NCBI GenBank assembly: GCA_049116495.1
Contig: JAGDYV010000037.1
Location: 1 to 64,000, forward strand
Length of the DNA stretch: 64,000 bases
Source: CAJQQK01 sp049116495
GTDB taxonomy: Bacteria; Pseudomonadota; Alphaproteobacteria; Rhizobiales; Hyphomicrobiaceae
Direction: 5' to 3'
This document shows positions 26,350-34,809 of this stretch, piece after piece (the first letter of the stretch is position 1; each line of letters begins with the position of its first letter). Both the position numbers and the translations under genes were made by a program. A model generated the notes under the pieces. It was not told the origin of the DNA and searched no databases. It worked only from the letters and a program-made list of their open reading frames with translations.

Positions 26350-26460
26350 GGTCTCGACTGGGCAACGCGCCGCGTGCTGTCGTGGCGCGTGTCGATTACG
26401 ATGGAAGCTGCGTTCTGCCTTGAGGCGCTGGAAGACGCTTTGGCGAAGCATGGCGAGCCG
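26350..26460 (+). pseudogene. IS3-family transposase (orfB/integrase core) fragment
   Basis: One frame reads 'LDWATRRVLSWRVSITMEAA' and 'FCLEALEDALAKHGEP', which is the segment following the first catalytic Asp of the IS3-family DDE integrase ('D-W-A-S-R-R-V-L-S-W-R-V-S'). Only about 36 codons remain, with no ORF A, no second or third catalytic residue and no inverted repeats. Remnant of an insertion between the LysR gene and the cupin gene. Confidence 0.75.
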
Positions 26461-26500
26461 GTCGACCGTGCCAGTCATCTAAGGCAACCTCGGAGCGCTA

Positions 26501-26728
26501 CTATGAGGTCGCATCGCTAGGGCAACCACCATCTTGATCATTTACATGGCGGTCAGTGTCCCGGCAAGGATCGGCAGGTTTTGGTTTGGTTTGCTCCTGA
26601 TCTGCCGCTTCAGCGCCGACGATGGCGGCAACTGCCGCCGCGCCGATGCCGAGCGAGCGCAACAACGCGCGACGACTGACGATCCGTTGTGAGGAAATGT
26701 CTGCGTCTGTTAGCGACGGGCGTTCCAT
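26501..26728 (-). CDS. 75-residue Tat-signal peptide protein next to a JmjC cupin
   Basis: A twin-arginine leader is visible: 'IVSRRALLRSLGIGAAAVAA' then 'IVGAEAADQ', with S-R-R-x-L-L and an A-x-A-like cleavage site. The mature part is only about 30 residues, polar, and has two cysteines: 'KPKPADPCRDTDRHVNDQDG' followed by 'GCPSDATS'. The start at 26728 is fixed by GAGGA eight bases upstream; the longer frame from 26842 has none. It follows the cupin gene on the same strand by 114 bases. Short exported peptides beside a hydroxylase-type enzyme suggest a modified peptide, but that is inference; it could equally be a small periplasmic protein of unknown role. Confidence 0.65.
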   Translation of the reverse strand: MERPSLTDADISSQRIVSRRALLRSLGIGAAAVAAIVGAEAADQEQTKPKPADPCRDTDRHVNDQDGGCPSDATS

Positions 26729-26842
26729 ATGACAATCCTCAAGACGCTGAATGAACCTAAACAGATGCAATGACCATAAAAGAAGCCATGCCAATTGCAA
26801 AGTCCCGTGCCCGTCATTTTGCAACATGCGAAGCAGGGGCAA

Positions 26843-28027
26843 TCACGATCCACTTTGGCGCACGAGCAACCCCTCCTTCAACAATCGGCCCACCAGAACG
26901 AGCTTTTCTTCACCATCCAGTTGCGGCAGGTCGCTTACTGCGAAGGGGCCGTGCCCGAGGGCGAAGTCTAGCGCGTCGCGCACAAATCCGGGAAAGCTGA
27001 TTTCCGATGATCCGAAAAATACGACAATTTTCTGATCGACCTCGCGCATGAGGTAGTTGACGCCAGGTCTGGGTGCCACCTTGCTTTCAAGCACGAGTGG
27101 CGCATCAATCTCTTGCAAACATCCGTAAAAGTCGGGTCGACGCGATGTGACGAAGTCTTCAGCCATCCGCTGCAAGATCGGCGCGAATTCCACATTTCGG
27201 GCGACGGTTTCGAACTCGGTCCGAAATTTCGCAGCCGCCTCACTCACATCGAATCCGGGAGTTGCGAAATCGACCGGCAGGTTGGCGCGCAACGTCGGCG
27301 TTGCCAGGCAGATCTCAGAGACCGCCTCGATCATGACTTCGGCCCAAGTTTTCCCAATCAGGCCCAAGGTGATGTGCAGCGAATTCTTATCGTTCGAGCG
27401 CGCTGAATGAAACAACCCGCGGGGGCAATAAAAGAGGTCGCCGGCGCGCAACTCAAACTCGCGCGTTGGCGGGCCGGCTATGTGTTTGTCGGGGTCAAAG
27501 GCCTGCCCCCGCAGTGGTAGGGCAATCGCCGTATCGTATAGGGTCCAAATTTTTGAACCGGAGACCTGAAGAACGAACACATCATGGCTGTCAAAATGTG
27601 TGCTAAACCCCTGCGCATTTGGTGGCGATAGATAGATATTCGTTTGAAAATGGCTGCTGAAGGTCTGCTCCATGACGCGGCAAAGTTGCGCCAGTGGCGC
27701 GACACGTTCGTGCATGTGCGACAGGGAAATCGTGGCACCCGACGCGAACAACTGATAGACGCGCGGCAGATCAATTCTGCCTGGCGGGCGTGAGGTGGAA
27801 AAAGAGTAGTCATCAGGCTTGAGTTCGCGTGCCGCATCGACCAAGAAAACGTCGGGATGGCGAGGCGTTGTTGTTGCTAGGTAATGGTCGATGGTGTCCA
27901 TGCTCAACAGCGAGGCCCATTTCGAGGGACTATGCCGTTCGATCAACAGCGGCTCTTGCTCATAGAACTCCGCGAAAAATGTTGGTGTTAGGATTGGGTC
28001 AATCAACCACTCGAACGACATAGCCAT
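26843..28027 (-). CDS. JmjC/Cupin_8-type oxygenase (ribosomal oxygenase-like)
   Basis: About 394 residues. 'TPTFFAEFYEQEPLLIERHS' is the typical entry of the Cupin_4/8 or JmjC hydroxylase group that includes YcfD/RoxA and MINA53. The iron site is visible as His and Asp in 'FSTHFDSHDVFVLQVSGSKI' and the distal His in 'LFYCPRGLFHSARS'. The family hydroxylates protein side chains (Arg, His, Asn/Asp) with Fe(II) and 2-oxoglutarate. The C-terminal winged-helix-like region is shortened relative to RoxA. Starts at 28027 or 28021 are both possible, with GGGTGG upstream. It is followed by the small Tat peptide gene, a possible substrate. Confidence 0.85.
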   Translation of the reverse strand: MAMSFEWLIDPILTPTFFAEFYEQEPLLIERHSPSKWASLLSMDTIDHYLATTTPRHPDVFLVDAARELKPDDYSFSTSRPPGRIDLPRVYQLFASGATISLSHMHERVAPLAQLCRVMEQTFSSHFQTNIYLSPPNAQGFSTHFDSHDVFVLQVSGSKIWTLYDTAIALPLRGQAFDPDKHIAGPPTREFELRAGDLFYCPRGLFHSARSNDKNSLHITLGLIGKTWAEVMIEAVSEICLATPTLRANLPVDFATPGFDVSEAAAKFRTEFETVARNVEFAPILQRMAEDFVTSRRPDFYGCLQEIDAPLVLESKVAPRPGVNYLMREVDQKIVVFFGSSEISFPGFVRDALDFALGHGPFAVSDLPQLDGEEKLVLVGRLLKEGLLVRQSGS

Positions 28028-28198
28028 GCAGCCACCCAACAAGTTACATTTCGACACCGATGCACAAGCGGGGACCACAATCCCTTGCGATGCTTGACGC
28101 TTGATAGTCACTTTTTCGACAGCCGGACGTTCGAGTGCGATCAGCCTATCCGCAACATGCTCCAGAATTCAACTCTGTCGAATGCGGCTGATCGAAGA

Positions 28199-28485
28199 TC
28201 TCGGCGCGGATTGGCGCCCCGACAGATGTCGACAGGAGATCGCACCATCCTTGGCAAGGTCTCAAAGCGCGGCAACCGCTACCTTCGAAAACTTTTCGTG
28301 CTTGTGGCCTGGGTTGACCTGATCAAGCCGATGAGTTGGGAACGACATGGTCTGAAGCTGCCAAGAAACGACTCCATCACAAGGTCCTCGCCATCGCGCT
28401 TGACAACGAACTCGCCCGCATCACCTGGGCGGTCTTGAACAGCCAGCACAACGTTCATGCAAGTGTTGAACGTCATCCAGCGTGA
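28199..28485 (+). pseudogene. IS110-family transposase C-terminal remnant
   Basis: The plus strand reads 'GLAPRQMSTGDRTILGKVSK' and 'RGNRYLRKLFVLVAWVDLIK', then after a frameshift near 28355 'AAKKRLHHKVLAIALDNELA' and 'RITWAVLN' to a TGA at 28483-28485. This is the conserved C-terminal (Transposase_20) segment of IS110/IS1111-type transposases. The N-terminal RuvC-like half is missing, so the element is dead. Confidence 0.85.
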
Positions 28486-29077
28486 CCAAAGCCTTTTCAG
28501 TATTTCCGAAGGGATGGCTTCACGTAACCACGTCAAACAGCTTCCCGCCAAGGTCTGCGAGTTGAAGTAACAGATGGAGAAAACGGTCTTCCCGGCATCG
28601 CCGAAACCAGGTGACCCGAACGGCCCGTCCGAGGCCTGTCGGCTAAAAGTAGCGACGATGCGCTGGTATCCATGATGGCTCGGAGTAGAAAGCTCCAAAT
28701 CGAGGCCGGATACGTTGATGCGAGACCAATTCCCGTGTCTCAAGTTTCGACTTGCAACACACGGCCGGACCATACGTCGGGTCAAAACCGGCTGTTTAAG
28801 CCGAGAAATTTCCGACCGGTTTGCTCTCAACAGCAGACCAGTGCGGCCAAGTCTTTGATCGCGGCGGCTCGGTTATGTCTGGTTCATACCCCTTCCGGAA
28901 GTTCGCCATTCGGCAACTTATGGGGATGCTGCAGACGGTTTCACTTCGACCACATAGGAAACGACCGCTTCACAACTTTCAGAGGGTCGCAACTATTCAG
29001 CAAGAGGTTCTCGCAAACCAACTGAGTTATGTTAACCTTGGCGCTAGGCCCTTTACGACGCGAAGAGAGAAACCGCC
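28486..29077. other. 592-base stretch without a supported gene
   Basis: Probably decayed sequence beyond the IS110 remnant plus the promoter of the ACT gene. Overlapping ORFs on both strands show no family features. No IS inverted repeats or target-site duplication could be picked out. Confidence 0.45.
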
Positions 29078-29491
29078 ATGACATTCACGGTTCGCCGCAT
29101 CGATTACTTTTACATTATGATCGAAGATACTCCTGAGGTCGGATATAAAGTCCTCTCTCAGTTGTCGGAACAGAACGTCAATCTCGTAGCAATTACCGCG
29201 GTTCCTTTTGGGCCCGCTCGAACGCAGCTCACCGTATTTCCTGATGAGACTTCCGAGATGCAGCGCATTGCGAAGCAGGCAAATATTTCACTCGACGGTC
29301 CGCATCCAGCACTGGTTGTGCAGGGAGACGACGAGGTCGGTGCGCTGGTTCAAATTCATGAGAAATTGCGCGACGCCAATGTCCACGTATTCGCCTCCAC
29401 CGGGGTAGCGGATGGAAGAGGTGGCTACGGCTACGTCATCTATGTTCGTCCAGACGAACACCAGCGGGCCGCCGAAGCCTTGGGCGTCTGA
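29078..29491 (+). CDS. Tandem ACT-domain protein
   Basis: 137 residues made of two ACT-like repeats: 'YFYIMIEDTPEVGYKVLSQL' with 'NVNLVAITAVPFGPARTQLT', and 'VVQGDDEVGALVQIHEKLRD' with 'NVHVFASTGVADGRGGYGYV' and 'IYVRPDEHQRAAEAL'. The beta-alpha-beta-beta-alpha-beta pattern and the Gly at each first loop are clear. Such stand-alone proteins bind amino acids or other small ligands and act as regulators or adaptors. GAGAG precedes the ATG. It stands alone between IS remnants and a convergent alcohol dehydrogenase; no partner enzyme is evident. Confidence 0.82.
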   Translation: MTFTVRRIDYFYIMIEDTPEVGYKVLSQLSEQNVNLVAITAVPFGPARTQLTVFPDETSEMQRIAKQANISLDGPHPALVVQGDDEVGALVQIHEKLRDANVHVFASTGVADGRGGYGYVIYVRPDEHQRAAEALGV

Positions 29492-29616
29492 CATTTGTCG
29501 CGTTGGTCAACTGGCCAAGCCACACGTCTCGATCGGAATGACCGCAGGTGTGAAGCGTTGCGGATGCCTTTGACCAAGGCAATGATCAAATAGCAGACCG
29601 TCCATTAAGTGTCCGC

Positions 29617-30666
29617 TCAATCGAACGTTACGAAGACACCTTTGCCGGTCTTGCCTTCATCGAACAGCGTGTAGGCCTCGGCGGCCTGGGCGATGCCCCA
29701 CTGGTGGGTGAAAATCTTGTCCAGGTCGATTTTGCGGTCAGCGATGAAGCGAGCGCAATCCGCCTGAACGGTCTTTGAGAACGTCCAGCTGCCGACGATG
29801 TTCAATTGACGGAAGATCAGGTCCGGCATGACCTCGATTTGAAGATCGCCGCCAACGCCGACCATACAGGCGGTTCCCCAAATCCGAGTGGAGCGCACAG
29901 CAGCCCGCCGTGCATCAACCGAAGATGTGCAGTCGACGGTCTTGTCCGCACCCTCACCGTGGGTCAGTTCCTTGATGGCTACGACGGGATCGACAGCGCT
30001 TGGATCAATTGCCGTATCCGCCCCCCAGTCGAGTGCAAGCTGTCGTCTCTCCGGTGACACTTCGATGGCGATAACGCGTGCGCCCATCTGGACGGCCAAC
30101 AGTGTCGCCGAAAGGCCGACAGGACCCTGACCAAACACGGCGACTGTCTCATCGCCATTGACGCCGATGCGCTTTAACGCGCTGTAGGCGGTTCCCGTGC
30201 CGCAGGCAATGGCAGCGCCTGCCGGAAACGAGATCTCTTCCGGTAAGGGTACCAGTGAGTGGGCAGCGACGTTCATATACTTGGCGTGAGCGCCATGCCC
30301 GCCGTAGCCGTAAGCTACAGCGCCGTCCAAGCACATCTGCGTCCAGCCGGTATCGCAGTGGCGGCAGGCGCCGCAGCCGTCGTAGTGATGGTCCATTACG
30401 CGATCGCCGATCTTGGCTTCGCTTTCGGTGATAGCGGAGCCAACCGCCACAACGACACCGCATGGCTCATGGCCGGCGATGACCGGACCTTCAATTCTCT
30501 GCGCACCAACTTCAACCCGACCGTTCGGGCTGCGGTAAGCGCCAAGATCGGTGCCGCAGATACCGGATGCCTTGATCTCGAGAACGACATCGCGCGGACC
30601 CGGCGTTGGATCATCGAAGTTCATCACATCCAACGTCCGGTTGCCCGTAAAGGTAATGCCTTTCAT
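29617..30666 (-). CDS. Zinc-dependent alcohol dehydrogenase (MDR superfamily)
   Basis: 349 residues. Catalytic zinc ligands are present in 'ASGICGTDLG' and 'VIAGHEPCGVVV'. The structural zinc loop is 'DGCGACRHCDTGWTQMC', with four cysteines. The NAD-binding loop is 'VAVFGQGPVGLSATLLAVQM'. Length and motifs match threonine/sorbitol/alcohol dehydrogenase-type MDR enzymes, which oxidise secondary or primary alcohols. Start at 30666 with GAGAGG seven bases upstream. It is separated from the upstream acyl-CoA synthetase by an IS3 remnant, which may have split a former operon. Confidence 0.92.
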   Translation of the reverse strand: MKGITFTGNRTLDVMNFDDPTPGPRDVVLEIKASGICGTDLGAYRSPNGRVEVGAQRIEGPVIAGHEPCGVVVAVGSAITESEAKIGDRVMDHHYDGCGACRHCDTGWTQMCLDGAVAYGYGGHGAHAKYMNVAAHSLVPLPEEISFPAGAAIACGTGTAYSALKRIGVNGDETVAVFGQGPVGLSATLLAVQMGARVIAIEVSPERRQLALDWGADTAIDPSAVDPVVAIKELTHGEGADKTVDCTSSVDARRAAVRSTRIWGTACMVGVGGDLQIEVMPDLIFRQLNIVGSWTFSKTVQADCARFIADRKIDLDKIFTHQWGIAQAAEAYTLFDEGKTGKGVFVTFD

Positions 30667-30772
30667 GTGCGGCCTCTCAAACTCTTGTGGTGACGCAAGA
30701 TAAATGCCTCACTTCGTGGCGGCAAGGAATTTCACGGTGAGGTCCCCGGCCTGTTCGAAATGCTGGCAGACC

Positions 30773-30900
30773 GATGAGTACCTGAACTTGCACTTGTTCA
30801 CTTGGCTCGAAGAGGCGCGTGCGATCATCGAAGAATGGCGCGTCGATTACAGCGAATGCCGGCCACCGACGGAGTTTGCTGCTGCCCGGCCGCAAGGACC
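30773..30900 (+). pseudogene. IS3-family transposase C-terminal fragment
   Basis: The plus strand reads 'DEYLNLHLFTWLEEARAIIE' and 'EWRVDYSECRPPTEFAAARP', which is the C-terminal end of an IS3-family ORF B containing the third catalytic Glu region ('..L-N-x-H-x-F-x-x-L-x-x-A-R-x-x-I-x-x-W-R-x-D-Y'). The 'H-S-S-L-G-Y-x-T' segment that normally follows 'ECRP' has been deleted. It belongs to a different IS3 branch from the 26350-26460 fragment, so at least two elements inserted here. Confidence 0.75.
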
Positions 30901-31005
30901 GTCTGCGCTCCCGAGATGTGGGGCTCCCGCGCAGCCTGCCCTTGCTCACGCAGCATGAAACGGGCACAAGCATGCGGACATCTGTCAAAAACGTGCTGAT
31001 GGTAC

Positions 31006-32598
31006 TCATTTGCCAACGCGAGAATTGAGAATGTCGGAAGCTGCCTGTGCCTTCAATTCTCGTCGCATCAGTTTCCCGGTAACCGTAAGCGGGAGTTCTT
31101 CTGCAACAACCAGCCGATCGGGGATTTTGTAGCGCGACAGCCGTTCACGGCAGAACGCGAGAACACTGTCCGTAATGATAGAATGTCCAGCTCGGGCAAC
31201 GACGTACGCGACAATGATCTCCCCGCGACTATCGTCGTCGAGCCCGGTCACACCGGCGAGGGCGACATCGGAATGCTGTTGCAGCGTTTCCTCGACTTCT
31301 GCAGGCGAAACATTGATACCCGAGCGCTTAATCATCTCGGAACGGCGCCCTGCAAACTGCAGGCATCCATCCTTATCGAGCGATCCTAGATCACTCGTTC
31401 GAAAGTACCCGTCATCTGTAAAGGACTGGGCGTTGGCCTGCGCGCTATTGCCGTCGTAGCCCCGCGTCAGGTATCCGCCTACTTCGATTTCCCCGACCTC
31501 GCCTGGCTCAAGCAGTTCGCCACTTTCAGGATCGCGAATACGGATGCTAACGCCTGGAAGCGGTGGTCCCTGTGAACCGGCCCGCTTCGCCAACGGCCAG
31601 TCGTGCGGTGTGACGCAACAATTGCCGTAGTTCTCTGTGGCCCCATAGATATTGCAGATCTGTCTAGCGCCGAGTTCGTCCGCCGCCTTGGCGATATCCT
31701 GCGGGGCACCAATCGTGACGCCGGTTCTCAGCGATGATGTGCGTTCCGGACGGAAGCCGTCATGCCCGACCAACGCATTTGTCATTGCCGGCAGCGTGTA
31801 GAGCGCAGTGCAGCGCTCGTGCTCGATGAGGTCCAATGCCGTACCCGCCTCAAAATGACTTTGAAGCACGAGCGTCGCGCCATGCGAAAGCACGGCCGGC
31901 AGCGCATTGATCGCGCCATACGACCAGAACAGTGGGATCGAGATGAGCACCCGGTCACCGGCAACAAGACCTTGACGCTCACCGATATTGAAACCGTTTT
32001 CGATCGCTGCGAAATGATCCAACGGCACGGATTTCGGACGATTGCTGGAGCCCGAGGTATAGAGAATGACAAGCGGGTCCGTGGCGCTGGCGCGTTCTCC
32101 TGGCGGCAACTGAGGAAGCTGTTTGTCAGACCGGAAGTCATCGAGATGTTGCAATTTCGGTGATGCTGCATCGCCGATCAGGCCGCAGGTTTCGAGGCCG
32201 GGCGTCGCTCCGCGCGCTTTCATGGCGAGAACGTTATTGGCAAAATCCTGGTCGCCAAACTGCTCGACCATAAAAAGCCATCTGGCGCGGGAATCGTTGA
32301 TCAGAAATTCGAGCTCGCTGGCGGTCGACCAGGTGCTGAACGGCACCAACGTTGCGCCAAGCGCCGTCGCTGCAAAGAAAATCTCCAGCCATTCGATACG
32401 ATTGTGCGACAGCAACCCTACGCGATCGCCACGCCGGATGCCGTCGTCTCGCAGGCCGGATGCGAGATAGCTTGACGAAGCGGCCAACTGAGAGAAAGTT
32501 ACTCTATGGTTGTCGTAGATTGCAGCAACGCCATCCGGCGCTATGTCGGCCTGTTCGCAGAGCAATTCAAATGCCGTACGGCTATATGGTGCCTTCAT
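31006..32598 (-). CDS. AMP-forming acyl-CoA synthetase
   Basis: 530 residues of the ANL superfamily. Motifs: P-loop-like 'VILYTSGSSNRPKSVPLDH', 'CNIYGATENYGNC', 'GYFRTSDLGSLDKDGCLQFA', 'GRRSEMIKRSGINVSPAEVE' and the catalytic Lys in 'LPLTVTGKLMRRELKAQ'. It would activate a carboxylic acid to its CoA thioester; cytosolic. The ATG at 32598 is preferred over the GTG at 32673 since the extra 25 residues do not resemble the family. It lies 118 bases downstream of the second GMC oxidoreductase on the same strand: alcohol oxidation followed by CoA activation is a sensible sequence. Confidence 0.9.
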   Translation of the reverse strand: MKAPYSRTAFELLCEQADIAPDGVAAIYDNHRVTFSQLAASSSYLASGLRDDGIRRGDRVGLLSHNRIEWLEIFFAATALGATLVPFSTWSTASELEFLINDSRARWLFMVEQFGDQDFANNVLAMKARGATPGLETCGLIGDAASPKLQHLDDFRSDKQLPQLPPGERASATDPLVILYTSGSSNRPKSVPLDHFAAIENGFNIGERQGLVAGDRVLISIPLFWSYGAINALPAVLSHGATLVLQSHFEAGTALDLIEHERCTALYTLPAMTNALVGHDGFRPERTSSLRTGVTIGAPQDIAKAADELGARQICNIYGATENYGNCCVTPHDWPLAKRAGSQGPPLPGVSIRIRDPESGELLEPGEVGEIEVGGYLTRGYDGNSAQANAQSFTDDGYFRTSDLGSLDKDGCLQFAGRRSEMIKRSGINVSPAEVEETLQQHSDVALAGVTGLDDDSRGEIIVAYVVARAGHSIITDSVLAFCRERLSRYKIPDRLVVAEELPLTVTGKLMRRELKAQAASDILNSRVGK

Positions 32599-32716
32599 CG
32601 GTCTTCGTTGTTTGGTGGTCAACCGGAGCAGGTTAGTTGAGATACTGCCAATGTGAGAACCGTTATCAGACACCCGACTGAGATGTCACGCCAGTCCGCT
32701 GATAATAATTTCAGTT

Positions 32717-34330
32717 TCACCTCTCGCCCGTGCGGATCAGATCGGCACCTTTTTCCGCGATGGCGATGGTCGCGGCAAATGTGTTTGCCGATGGCAGTCT
32801 TGGCATGATCGATGCGTCGACGACCCGTATGCCCTTTAAGCCATGCACGCGCAGTTCGTCATCCACGACGGCGAGACGATCGTTGGTCGGTCCCATCTTG
32901 GCGGTGCCAACAAGATGATAGCCTGTATTGCCTCTGCGTTTGGCGAAATCTAGAAGTTCGTCGTCAGTTTGCGCATCAGGTCCTGGCAGGGTTTCATGGT
33001 CGAAATAGTGCGACAACTCAGGGCGATGTAATATCTCCCGAGCCAGCCGCAGTCCGGCTAGAGTGATGTGCTGGTCAGCTTCAGCCGCCAAATAGTTGGG
33101 CTGTACGCCGGGTGCCTCCGCGGGGTCAGTTGAACGGATGCGGACGAACCCCGTACTTTCCGGTCGAGGCTGTGCCGCGCCACAGGTTAATCCGGGAAAT
33201 TCGTCAAGGACATAAACCTTGCCATCCTGATAACTACCGGGCGTGAATAAGATGCGCAGATCGGCATCATCGAGATCGCGATGGGATTTGCCATGGACGA
33301 ACGCGATCGTGGGGCACAGCGCCAAGATGCTCGGGCGGCCCAACGCCCACTTGGCAATTTCCAGCGATAAGCGCGGCCAGCGTGCAAGCTCGTTTATGGT
33401 TGTGACGTTCTTGGCGCGGGCCGTCATTCGTACAGAGTAGTGGTCGCGAAGATTTTCTCCGACACCGGGTAACGCGTGGCGAACGGTGATACCAACGTCG
33501 TTCAGGTGGCCCGGATCGCCGATACCCGATATCTGGAGGACTTTCGGTGTATTGATAGCTCCCGCGCTCAGGATGACCTCGCGGCCAGCAGAGATCGCGC
33601 ACGCTTTTCCGGCGCGATCGCGGTAGCGCACGCCGGTTACGCGCGTGCCATCCATCATCAGATCGGTTGCCTCGGCATGCGTTACCAATGTCACTGACGC
33701 GCGTCGCAAAGCTGGTTTCAGAAATGCGTCGGCACAACTGACCCGGCGACCGTTATCAATGTAGCGTTGGAAGTAACCTGCTCCAAATTGGAAGCCAGAG
33801 TTATAGTCTGATGAACGCGGAATTCCGGCGCCAGCAGCAGCATCCAGAAACGCCTCCGCGAGTGGATTGCTCCAATCGAGGTCTGTAATGGGCAACGGCC
33901 CCGAGTGACCGCGATCTTCAGCAGATTGATCGGTGATGCGGGTCTCCGAGCGATTGAAATAGGGGAGCAAGTCATCGAACCCCCAGCCGCGATTGCCCAT
34001 CTGCGCCCAAACGTCAAAGTCCGCGCGTTGGCCGCGGTTGTAGACCATGCCGTTGATGGAGCTTGAGCCGCCAACGACCTTGCCCTGGGGCACGGCAAGG
34101 GATCGTCCGTCCAGTCCCGGCGCTGGCTCGGTCTTGAAGGGCCAAATGAACCGGTCGCCGTAGAGAGTTTTGACGAAGCCAGCCGGAATCCTGATGTAGG
34201 GATGTTTGTCGCTGCGTCCGGCTTCCAGCACACATACACTTGCCCGGCCGGACGCGCTCAAACGATCGGCCAGAACGCAGCCGGCTGCTCCAGCCCCAAC
34301 GATTATATAGTCGAACGCTGGCTGTGACAT
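32717..34330 (-). CDS. Second GMC-family FAD-dependent oxidoreductase
   Basis: 537 residues: FAD motif 'YIIVGAGAAGCVLADRLSAS', GMC signatures 'GKVVGGSSSINGMVYNRGQR' and 'GAINTPKVLQISGIGD', catalytic His in 'GYHLVGTAKMGP' and Asn in 'LPSANTFAAT'. The second signature position that is 'SGNTNAP' in the other GMC enzyme is 'SANTFAA' here, so active-site surroundings differ. Start at 34330 has GGAAAG upstream; the 34360 start adds ten residues without a ribosome site. Transcribed ahead of the acyl-CoA synthetase and divergent from the AtuA region. Confidence 0.92.
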   Translation of the reverse strand: MSQPAFDYIIVGAGAAGCVLADRLSASGRASVCVLEAGRSDKHPYIRIPAGFVKTLYGDRFIWPFKTEPAPGLDGRSLAVPQGKVVGGSSSINGMVYNRGQRADFDVWAQMGNRGWGFDDLLPYFNRSETRITDQSAEDRGHSGPLPITDLDWSNPLAEAFLDAAAGAGIPRSSDYNSGFQFGAGYFQRYIDNGRRVSCADAFLKPALRRASVTLVTHAEATDLMMDGTRVTGVRYRDRAGKACAISAGREVILSAGAINTPKVLQISGIGDPGHLNDVGITVRHALPGVGENLRDHYSVRMTARAKNVTTINELARWPRLSLEIAKWALGRPSILALCPTIAFVHGKSHRDLDDADLRILFTPGSYQDGKVYVLDEFPGLTCGAAQPRPESTGFVRIRSTDPAEAPGVQPNYLAAEADQHITLAGLRLAREILHRPELSHYFDHETLPGPDAQTDDELLDFAKRRGNTGYHLVGTAKMGPTNDRLAVVDDELRVHGLKGIRVVDASIMPRLPSANTFAATIAIAEKGADLIRTGER

Positions 34331-34473
34331 TGTTCGCTTTCCACGTGCCTGTTCCTGCAATTTTCACGGATCAGTTGGCGACAACCATACCCTTGATATG
34401 TATCGCTCCCGATGTTGGAAAAAGCCAGACCGTTGCCTAATCTGAGGCGGACTGACGATGGGATATTTGTTCA

Positions 34474-34797
34474 ATGACAGCATTGAGTGAACCGAAATCC
34501 ATAGCTGACCTGACACCGCAGCATGCACAGAACCCGGCGACCGAAGCGGAAGCCCGCGCGCATTACTTTAACACCGGCAACGTGCTCAACGTCGTCCTAC
34601 CCGAAGTTCCAAATGCTGTCTTCGCCGATGAGCCGAGGCGGGCTCTGGATCCGGCAACGGAGACCGATTTCATCGGATGCGACGTGTCGCTGTCTATGGA
34701 GTGCGCCTTTCCGGCGCACGAAGAGGCGACCTGTTCCAGACCGCCTGACCTCCAACTGCGAGACGCATGTCTCGCAGTTATCGAACCGGATCGCTGA
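34474..34797 (+). pseudogene. Unrecognised 107-codon ORF, probably a truncated gene
   Basis: The first 75 residues look like real protein ('ADLTPQHAQNPATEAEARAH', 'YFNTGNVLNVVLPEVPNAVF', 'DFIGCDVSLSMECAFPAHEE'), possibly the N-terminus of a cupin-like enzyme. From about 34720 the sequence degenerates and contains an 11-bp perfect hairpin (34754-34779). The ORF stops 12 bases before atuA-like. I cannot assign a family with confidence. Truncation followed by a hairpin is the simplest reading; an intact short regulator of the AtuA pair is the alternative. Confidence 0.4.
34754..34779. terminator. 11-bp perfect stem-loop before the AtuA-like gene
   Basis: AACTGCGAGAC (34754-34764), loop GCAT, GTCTCGCAGTT (34769-34779): an exact 11-bp stem with a 4-base loop. 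No U tract follows. It lies 31 bases upstream of the 34810 start, so it could be a terminator, an attenuator or an mRNA end-stabiliser. Confidence 0.5.
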
Positions 34798-34809
34798 ATG
34801 GGGGCAGAA

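Noticed and set aside
28279..28830. 183-codon minus-strand ORF over the IS110 remnant
   Set aside because: It runs antisense to a recognisable transposase tail and matches no family.
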